DNA from: Bacteroidales bacterium
GTDB taxonomy: Bacteria; Bacteroidota; Bacteroidia; Bacteroidales; UBA932
DNA length: 64,000 nucleotides
Direction: 5' to 3'
Assembly: GCA_017619655.1 (NCBI GenBank)
Contig: JAFZRV010000006.1
Coordinates: 1 to 64,000, forward strand
In this document: positions 58,251 to 64,000 of the stretch, one piece after another
How positions within the stretch are numbered: the stretch's first letter is position 1
Layout: every line of letters starts with the position of its first letter
Program-made: the position numbers and the translations under genes
The notes under the pieces: model-generated
What the model was told of the DNA's origin: nothing
Seen by the model: only the letters and a program-made list of their open reading frames with translations
Databases searched by the model: none

Positions 58251-59510
58251 ATGGATATTTTCGAGAGAATCGCCAAAGATTCGGGTGGCCCGCTGGGTCA
58301 GTACCGCGACAAGGCCTTCGGCTATTTCATGTTTCCGAAACTGGAAGGAGAACTGGGACCGCACATGCGTTTCCAGGGCCAGGAAGTGCTTTGCTGGAGC
58401 CTGAACAACTACCTGGGCCTGGCCAACCACCCCGCCATCCGCAAGGTCGACGGCGAAGCTGCCGCCCGCTGGGGCCTGGCCTATCCGATGGGTTCCCGCA
58501 TGCTAACCGGCCACACCTCGCTGCACGAGCAGCTGGAGCGTGAACTGGCTGATTTCGAGAAGAAGGAAGACGCTTTCCTTTTCAACTTCGGCTACCAGGG
58601 CATTGTCTCGACCATCGACGCGCTGATGTCGCGCCACGACGTGATCGTCTACGACAACGAATGTCACGCCTGCCTGCTCGACGGCATCCGCCTGCATGTG
58701 GGCAGCAAGTACAAATATCGCCACAACGACATCCAGCACTGCGAGAAGATCATCGCCCGTGCCTGCAAGGAGGCCGAGGCGAACGGCGGCGGCGTGCTGC
58801 TGATTACCGAGGGCGTCTACGGCATGACCGGCGCCCTGGGCATCCTCGACCAGATCGCCGCGCTCAAGAAGAAATACAGCTTCCGCATCCTGATCGACGA
58901 TGCGCACGGTTTCGGCGTCATGGGCCCGCACGGCCGCGGCACTTCCGAGCACTTCGGCGTGATGGACGAGATCGACCTCTATATCGGCGCCTACGCCAAG
59001 AGCATGGCCATCATCGGCGGCTTCGTGGCCGGCCCGCACGCCATCATCAACTACCTGCGCTACAACCTCCGCTCACAGATCTACGCCAAGGCGCTCCCGA
59101 TGCCGATCGTGGAGGGCTGCCTCAAGCGTCTGGAGATCATCCGCGGCCCCGAGGGCGACGAGCTCCGCAAGAAGCTGTGGACCATCACCCGCGCGCTGCA
59201 GGAAGGCCTGCGCAAGCGCGGTTTCGACATCGGCGTGGCCGAGGCCTGCGTGACGCCGGTCTTCATGAAGGGCAACGTGGCCCAGGCGACCAACATCCTG
59301 ATCGACCTGCGCACGAACTACCACATTTTCTGCTCGGTGATCACCTATCCGGTGGTGCCGGAAGGCGTGCTGATGTACCGCATCATCCCGACCGCCGCAC
59401 ATACGCTCGAAGACGTGGAGTATACGCTCAACGCCTTCGCCGAAGTGCGTGAAAAACTGGAGAAGGGCGTCTACGACTCCGACGAGATCCAGAACGTAAG
59501 CATACTTTAG
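58251..59510 (+). CDS. spt: Alpha-oxoamine synthase, serine palmitoyltransferase-like
   Basis: This 419-residue PLP enzyme has LCWSLNNYLGLANHP, GSRMLTGHTSLHEQLE, DNECHACLLDGIR, the PLP-Asp in LIDDAHGFGVMG and the Schiff-base lysine in GAYAKSMAIIGGFVAG. The pattern fits Bacteroidota serine palmitoyltransferase, which condenses serine with palmitoyl-CoA to begin sphingolipid synthesis. Other family members (8-amino-7-oxononanoate synthase, glycine C-acetyltransferase) are possible but there are no biotin or threonine genes nearby. Confidence 0.85.
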   Translation: MDIFERIAKDSGGPLGQYRDKAFGYFMFPKLEGELGPHMRFQGQEVLCWSLNNYLGLANHPAIRKVDGEAAARWGLAYPMGSRMLTGHTSLHEQLERELADFEKKEDAFLFNFGYQGIVSTIDALMSRHDVIVYDNECHACLLDGIRLHVGSKYKYRHNDIQHCEKIIARACKEAEANGGGVLLITEGVYGMTGALGILDQIAALKKKYSFRILIDDAHGFGVMGPHGRGTSEHFGVMDEIDLYIGAYAKSMAIIGGFVAGPHAIINYLRYNLRSQIYAKALPMPIVEGCLKRLEIIRGPEGDELRKKLWTITRALQEGLRKRGFDIGVAEACVTPVFMKGNVAQATNILIDLRTNYHIFCSVITYPVVPEGVLMYRIIPTAAHTLEDVEYTLNAFAEVREKLEKGVYDSDEIQNVSIL

Positions 59511-59634
59511 TGACGGGGCTCTGCCCCGAACCCCGCGCCTCCCGGCCTTAGTACTTTGCTAATGCTGGGAGTCGTTCGTTCATGAGTAGGTTTTAGCAAA
59601 GTACCGGCCTCCGGCGGTCCGCTGATGCGGACTC
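59511..59634. repeat. Intergenic hairpins including a small MITE-like element
   Basis: CGGGGCTCTGCCCCG, followed by AACCCC, begins at 59514 and belongs to the small repeat also seen at 43605-43640 and 79-91. Next, GTACTTTGCTAA (59551-59562) and TTAGCAAAGTAC (59593-59604) are perfect 12-base inverted repeats flanked by CGGCCT on both sides (59543-59548, 59605-59610), as in a short insertion. GTCCGC-TGAT-GCGGAC (59617-59632) closes the region and may terminate the minus-strand esterase or the plus-strand gene. Confidence 0.65.
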
Positions 59635-60483
59635 TTAGTAGCCGAGGTTCTCGCCGTTCACGATGCGCGAGAAGTACCACAGGTGGAGACGCAGGGCGTA
59701 GTCCCAGTATTTCCAGCTGTGGACGCCCGGGGAATACAGTTCGACATAGGGCACGCCCAGTTCCTTGCAGCGCTCGCAGAACGCGCGGTTGCAGGGATAG
59801 AGGTTGTCGCTGTAGCCGCAGCTGATGACCATCAGCTTGTCGGTGCCTTGGGCCCGCTCGATGCGGTTGATCGCCGACTCTTCATCGTGCCGCGGGTTCT
59901 CCGGGCCGTAGGGTCCCAGCAGCCGGTCCAGGCCGAGCCGTCCCTTTTCTGCATTGAGGTCGAGTACGCCGCTCATCGAGCCGGCGCCCCGGAAACGCCC
60001 GGTATCGTCCAGAAAGAGATTGATGGCGCCGTGGCCGCCCATCGACAGGCCGGTGATGAAGGTCTTCTCAGGGGAGAGATAGTATTTCGCCATGAGCTGC
60101 GGATACAGCTCCTTGTCGAAGAAATCGCGCCACTGCATGGCGTCGGGATCCTTGCCGTTCACGTACCAGCTGTCGTAGAAGCCGTCCGGGCAGATGATGA
60201 GGAAGCCCGTCTCGTTGGCTACGGCCTGCAGGTCGCTCTTGTCGGCCCAGTTGCGGTAGCAGCCCGACCAGCCGTGCAGCAGGAAGAGCGCCGGTACCGG
60301 GTCCGGCTCGCCGCAGCACTCCGCGCAGTATTCTTCCGCATAGTTGCCGGCCACTTGTTCCGGGATGAACACCAGCACCGAGTCGTCGGCATGTAGGTTG
60401 GGGGAGGAGATGACGACAAGTTGCTGTCCATGAGCTACTAATGCAATCAGGGCCGCGAAAAGGGCCACCACGAATTTTTTCAT
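59635..60483 (-). CDS. Secreted esterase of the esterase D/antigen 85-like family
   Basis: This 282-residue alpha/beta-hydrolase has a signal peptide (ending ALVAHGQ). Motifs: oxyanion region LFLLHGWSGCYRNW, nucleophile in GLSMGGHGAIN and histidine in SPGVHSWKYW, with a likely acid in SCGYSDNLY. Such secreted esterases often act on acyl groups of plant polysaccharides or on cell-surface esters. The ATG at 60483 gives the signal peptide; the 854-residue open frame upstream is antisense to the next gene. Cysteine-rich insert YCAECCGE is unusual. Confidence 0.87.
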   Translation of the reverse strand: MKKFVVALFAALIALVAHGQQLVVISSPNLHADDSVLVFIPEQVAGNYAEEYCAECCGEPDPVPALFLLHGWSGCYRNWADKSDLQAVANETGFLIICPDGFYDSWYVNGKDPDAMQWRDFFDKELYPQLMAKYYLSPEKTFITGLSMGGHGAINLFLDDTGRFRGAGSMSGVLDLNAEKGRLGLDRLLGPYGPENPRHDEESAINRIERAQGTDKLMVISCGYSDNLYPCNRAFCERCKELGVPYVELYSPGVHSWKYWDYALRLHLWYFSRIVNGENLGY

Positions 60484-60500
60484 ATCCGATGATTTTTTAT

Positions 60501-60532
60501 TACATTTACAAATTCGCTTCTCTACAAAGTTA
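60501..60532. promoter_or_regulatory. Divergent promoters of the esterase and PgpH-like genes
   Basis: Plus strand: TACATTTA at 60501-60508, one base from consensus, about 20 bases before the transcript reaches the ATG at 60532. Minus strand: TAACTTTG at 60532-60525, an exact match that overlaps the plus-strand start codon. Confidence 0.5.
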
Positions 60533-62571
60533 TGAAAAATTATCGGATCTATATCTGTTTTATTATCCTGGCCGCCCTGATGATCCTGCTCTACCCGAAG
60601 GAAGGGAAGTTCCAGTATGAATACCAGAAAGGCCGTCCCTGGGTCTATGAGACGCTGATCGCGCCCATCGACTTTCCGATCCTCAAGACCGAAGCCGAGA
60701 TGCTTCGCGAGAAAGAGGAGCGCGCTTCCGAGACGGTGGCTTTCTACAGTTACGATCCGACCGTGGCGCCCGCCCACCTCGAGCAGTTCGCCCACAGGGC
60801 CGTGGAGGTCAAGCTGGCCAACCGCCTCACCCGTGAGATGTACGATCACCTGAGCGAAGCCTACGACCGCGGCATCGTCGCCGACCTGAACACCGGCGAA
60901 TACTCCGACAAGGTGATCTCGGTCAAGCGCGACAAGCGCTTCATCGAGACCCCGGCCACGGAAGTCTTCGACATCGACCGCATCTACAGCATCCTGAAGT
61001 CCGACCTTGTCTACGGCTATCCGGGCATGGACATCGACTCGATCGCCACGCTGCTCAGCCTCAGGGACTTCATCGTGCCCAACCTGCTCTTCGACGAGAA
61101 TACCACGCAGATGGTCCACCGCGAAGCCGTCAACTACATTTCGCCCACCAAGGGCGTGATCTACGCCGGCCAGCTCATCGTCTCCGAAGGCGAGATCGTG
61201 ACGGGCGACATCTGCCAGATCCTCGATTCCTACAAGGCCGAATACGAGCTGAGCTACGGCTATACGGGTTCGCCCAACGCCCTTCTGGTCAGCCACCTGA
61301 TGACCGTTTTCGCCATCCTGGCCCTCTTCTTCTTCGCCCTCTGGTTCGTGGGCCGCTTCTGCTTCGAGGACCTGCGCAAACTGGTGTTCCTGATGCTGTT
61401 GCTGCTGCTCTCGTTCCTGGCTGTGGCCATCCTCTTCCGGGTGGACCAGCGCCTGCTCTACCTGTTCCCCTTCGCCATCGGCGCCCTCTATATCAGCGCC
61501 TTCTTCCACGACGACCTGGCCTGCGTCGTGCACCTGGTATTGCTGCTGCCGTTGCTGGTGATTCCCGAGAACGGCGTGGAACTCTTCTTCATCTATGCTG
61601 TGGCCGGCCTGGTGGGACTGGTGGGTTATGGCCGCTTCAACCGCGGCTGGCTGCAGTTCGTGAACGGCCTGCTCATTTTCCTGGCCCTCGCGCTGGTGTG
61701 CTTCGCCTTCAAGCTGGGCACGGGTGACCTGTCTTACGCGTTCAAGTCTACGAACTTCCTCTACCTGGCCATCTCGGCGATCCTGACCATCGTGCTCTAT
61801 CCCTTCGTCTTCATCTTCGAGCGGGTCTTCGGCTTCGTATCGTATTCGCGCCTCTGGGACCTGACCGACACCAACAACCCGCTGCTGAAGAACCTGCAGC
61901 AGAAGGCGCCGGGCACCTTCCAGCACGCCTTGCAGGTGGCCAACCTGGCCGAGCAGGCCGCCCGGGAGATCGGCGCGAACGCCATGCTGGTGCGGGTAGG
62001 GGCCATGTACCACGATATCGGCAAGACCGAGAACCCGATGTGTTTCATCGAGAACCAGGCCGAAGGCGTGAACTATCATGCCGGGCTGACGCCTGAGGAA
62101 AGTGCGCGGGCCATCATCAAGCATGTCGACGACGGCCTGGCCCTGGCCCGCAAGGCCAAACTGCCCGAGAGCGTGTGCGACTTCATCGCCAGCCACCACG
62201 GCCGTTCGCGGACGCTCTATTTCTACAATGTGTACTGCAACGCCGGCGGGGACCCGGCCAATACCGAGCCCTTCACCTACAACGGCAAGCTGCCCGAAAC
62301 CAAGGAGCAGGTGGTGGTGATGATGGCCGATGCCGTGGAGGCGGCGTCCCGCAGCCTGAAAGACTATTCAGAGCAGAGCATTTCGGACCTGGTCGAACGG
62401 ATCCTCGCCAGCCGCTTCGATGATTCGCAGCTGGCCAATGCGGACATTTCGCTCAAGGAAATCGAGGAGGTCAAAGCCTCGTTCAAGCGTTACCTGCAGC
62501 AGATTTACCACGCCCGGATCGCTTATCCGAAGCGGAAGCAACAGCCATCACAAGCAGAGAAAACAGCATAA
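60532..62571 (+). CDS. 7TM-HD family phosphodiesterase (PgpH-like)
   Basis: This 679-residue inner-membrane protein has an N-terminal helix (6-19), an extracytoplasmic 7TMR-HDED domain (about 25-250), seven membrane helices (about 255-445) and a cytoplasmic HD domain with GTFQHALQVANLAE, AMYHDIGKTENPMCF and ASHHGRSRTLYFY. Family members hydrolyse cyclic di-AMP. The HD residues are complete. A DisA-type cyclase is not in the window. Its last 89 bases overlap the 3' end of convergent lnt. Confidence 0.92.
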   Translation: MKNYRIYICFIILAALMILLYPKEGKFQYEYQKGRPWVYETLIAPIDFPILKTEAEMLREKEERASETVAFYSYDPTVAPAHLEQFAHRAVEVKLANRLTREMYDHLSEAYDRGIVADLNTGEYSDKVISVKRDKRFIETPATEVFDIDRIYSILKSDLVYGYPGMDIDSIATLLSLRDFIVPNLLFDENTTQMVHREAVNYISPTKGVIYAGQLIVSEGEIVTGDICQILDSYKAEYELSYGYTGSPNALLVSHLMTVFAILALFFFALWFVGRFCFEDLRKLVFLMLLLLLSFLAVAILFRVDQRLLYLFPFAIGALYISAFFHDDLACVVHLVLLLPLLVIPENGVELFFIYAVAGLVGLVGYGRFNRGWLQFVNGLLIFLALALVCFAFKLGTGDLSYAFKSTNFLYLAISAILTIVLYPFVFIFERVFGFVSYSRLWDLTDTNNPLLKNLQQKAPGTFQHALQVANLAEQAAREIGANAMLVRVGAMYHDIGKTENPMCFIENQAEGVNYHAGLTPEESARAIIKHVDDGLALARKAKLPESVCDFIASHHGRSRTLYFYNVYCNAGGDPANTEPFTYNGKLPETKEQVVVMMADAVEAASRSLKDYSEQSISDLVERILASRFDDSQLANADISLKEIEEVKASFKRYLQQIYHARIAYPKRKQQPSQAEKTA

Positions 62572-64000
62572 CCAGGAAGTAGATGCAGGCGAAGCGTCCG
62601 AGGCGGTCTCCGTGCCGGACGAAGGGCGTCTGCACATCGTTGCCCTGGATGGTTCCGCGCAGCGTGGTCTCGACCCACCAGGGGGTCTTGGCCAGCACGT
62701 CGCCCCGCTGGTTGATGAGACCGGAGGTGCCGTTGTTGGCGGCCTGCACCACGTCGCGGCGGTTTTCGATGGCCCGCAGGCGCGCGAGATTGAAGTGCTG
62801 GCGGTATCCCGGCGTGTCGCCCCACCAGCCGTCGTTGGTGATGACGGCCAGGAAACGGGCGCCTTTCTTCGTGGCCAGGCGCGACCAGTCGCCGTACACG
62901 GACTCATAGCAGATCATGGCGCCCAGCGCTTTGCCGTCCCCTGTCGGGATGGCTTCCATCTCCTCCTGGGTGCCGTAGCTGCTGCTGGATCCGCCGCATC
63001 GCTCGATGAGCTTGCCGAGGAAGGGGAGTGCGTTCTCGTAGGGGATGATCTCCACGCCCGGCACGAGCTTGGACTTGACGTACTGCCCGTAGACCTGCGT
63101 GCCGTCGAGCACCATGGCGGTGTTGTAGACGTCCACCCACTGGCCGTCGCCGCGCGGGCGGGCGCTGCGCGTGGGTTTGGTCTCCGATTCGAAGCTGCGG
63201 TAGGTGAGGGCGCCCAGCAGCATCTCCGTGCCGGGATGCTCGCCCAGGAACAGCTGGTAGCGGGCGATGGACGGGCTGGTCAGCGGGCGGTCGGCCTCCA
63301 CGTTGTAGGTGAAGGTCTCCGGGGTGATGACGAAACGGGTGTCGGGCGTCACCTCCCGCTGCATGAGCTCGATGAGGCGGGCGTCCAGGGCGCTCTGCGG
63401 CTGGACGCCGTATTTGTTGAACGGGTCGATGTTGGGCTGGATCACCACCACCTCCATCGGGTCTTCCGACTCGCGGTAGCCGGCATAGCGGACCTCGGAG
63501 CAGACGATGGGCACCAGGATCAGCAGGGCGGCGCTCAGGGCGGTCCGGCGCTGCTGGGTGCGGGTGGTCGCACTCAGGGTCAGGAATACGGCGGCATTGC
63601 AGAGCAGGATCCAGGCCGATCCGCCCAGCGTGCCGAAGAGCTCATACCACTGCACGAGGCGCGGCGAGTAGAGGAAGGCATTGCCCAGGCAGAGCCAGGG
63701 CCACGACAGTTCCACCTCGAAATAGATGTGCTCCCAGGCCAGCCAGGCGAGGCTGAAGAAGAGCAGCGCGCCGGCTTCCGCCAGCAGCGGGCGCTTCTCA
63801 TGCCGCCGGATCACGCGGCCGCCCCAGCGGCCGACGGCGAAGACCGCGGCCATCTGCAGGGCGTTGAGCAGCAGGGCTGCCACGGCGCCCACGGGAGAGA
63901 CGAACCAGATCCAGAAAGTGGTGAAGACGTTGAACAGCAGGAAGGCGGCGTAATAGTACCAGAAGGGGTGCCGGACGTTCAGCGTGCGCAGGGCGCGGTC
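62483..64000 (-). CDS. lnt: Apolipoprotein N-acyltransferase (partial, N-terminus beyond window)
   Basis: The frame stays open to the window edge, so the start is missing. The visible 505 residues contain membrane helices, then the nitrilase-like domain with catalytic Glu in TPETFTYN, Lys in YVKSKLVPGVE and Cys in MICYESVYGDW, then a final helix (FACIYFLVMLFSLLVMAVA). It adds the third acyl chain to lipoproteins in the inner membrane. A GTG at 63892 could look like a start, but hydrophobic coding sequence (RHPFWYYYAAFLLFNVFTTF) continues upstream of it. Confidence 0.93.
   Translation of the reverse strand, partial: DRALRTLNVRHPFWYYYAAFLLFNVFTTFWIWFVSPVGAVAALLLNALQMAAVFAVGRWGGRVIRRHEKRPLLAEAGALLFFSLAWLAWEHIYFEVELSWPWLCLGNAFLYSPRLVQWYELFGTLGGSAWILLCNAAVFLTLSATTRTQQRRTALSAALLILVPIVCSEVRYAGYRESEDPMEVVVIQPNIDPFNKYGVQPQSALDARLIELMQREVTPDTRFVITPETFTYNVEADRPLTSPSIARYQLFLGEHPGTEMLLGALTYRSFESETKPTRSARPRGDGQWVDVYNTAMVLDGTQVYGQYVKSKLVPGVEIIPYENALPFLGKLIERCGGSSSSYGTQEEMEAIPTGDGKALGAMICYESVYGDWSRLATKKGARFLAVITNDGWWGDTPGYRQHFNLARLRAIENRRDVVQAANNGTSGLINQRGDVLAKTPWWVETTLRGTIQGNDVQTPFVRHGDRLGRFACIYFLVMLFSLLVMAVASASDKRSGRGKSAAGNA

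Noticed and set aside
60484..62199. 570-residue N-terminal extension of the minus-strand esterase
   Set aside because: It is antisense to the PgpH-like gene, and the signal peptide begins at the ATG at 60483.

Overview
The window is a contiguous piece of a G+C-rich Bacteroidota chromosome, most likely an uncultured gut or rumen member of the order Bacteroidales. Three things support this. The recognisable promoters have the Bacteroidota form (TTG or TTTG, about 20 bases, TAnnTTTG) and Shine-Dalgarno sequences are mostly absent. Lineage-typical families occur: a TonB receptor paired with DUF4249, DUF4296, DUF5020, a serine palmitoyltransferase-like enzyme and a single-chain PurL. The housekeeping proteins look Bacteroidales-like. 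No 16S gene is present, so the genus is not set.

Layout. 1-449 is gene-free and built from dispersed hairpin repeats. 450-8028 holds a small acidic protein, a ClC antiporter, Tex, a TonB-dependent receptor and its DUF4249 lipoprotein. 8073-13966 holds a polyprenyl-phosphate sugar transferase, an Asp/Glu racemase, ftsY, pheT and a UbiA-type prenyltransferase, with a MITE-like element between ftsY and pheT. 14089-15487 carries two membrane proteins on the minus strand. 15552-25143 is a long plus-strand unit: DUF4296 lipoprotein, deoC, an SAH/MTA-type deaminase, then six tightly packed signalling genes (small alarmone synthetase, SpoT-like HD plus APH-type kinase fusion, lipid kinase plus RsbW-like ATPase fusion, NMT1/THI5 binding protein, Cache-PP2C phosphatase, STAS protein). 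25241-28724 is nucleobase uptake (UraA-like permease, DUF5020 Tsx-like outer-membrane protein, AzgA-like permease). It leads into a purine operon, purE-purL-purM-purN-purH-purD-folD (28960-38440). 38629-43563 has a POT peptide transporter, a 2-hydroxyacid dehydrogenase, LemA and DUF2207. 43693-51434 has tRNA-Leu, ubiE, guaA, typA, yceD-rpmF, tRNA-Arg, an A+T-rich gene for a double-glycine-leader peptide, xerD, nth and ftsE. 51493-64000 has a TPR/outer-membrane-barrel pair, gyrB, the serine palmitoyltransferase-like gene, an esterase, a PgpH-type 7TM-HD phosphodiesterase and a partial lnt.

How they fit together. Nucleotide metabolism dominates: base import, de novo IMP synthesis, guaA, folD and deoC. 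The most unusual region is 18132-25143. It places alarmone synthesis and apparent hydrolysis, a lipid kinase fused to an anti-sigma-type kinase, an orphan periplasmic binding protein, a Cache-sensing PP2C phosphatase and a STAS target in one translationally coupled unit. It reads as a stress-signalling system of unknown output.

The second point of interest is 48805-49193, where a low-G+C peptide gene sits exactly between the 3' end of tRNA-Arg and a 9-base copy of that end. Intergenic space is also unusually rich in hairpin repeats, one of which supplies the stop region of purD.
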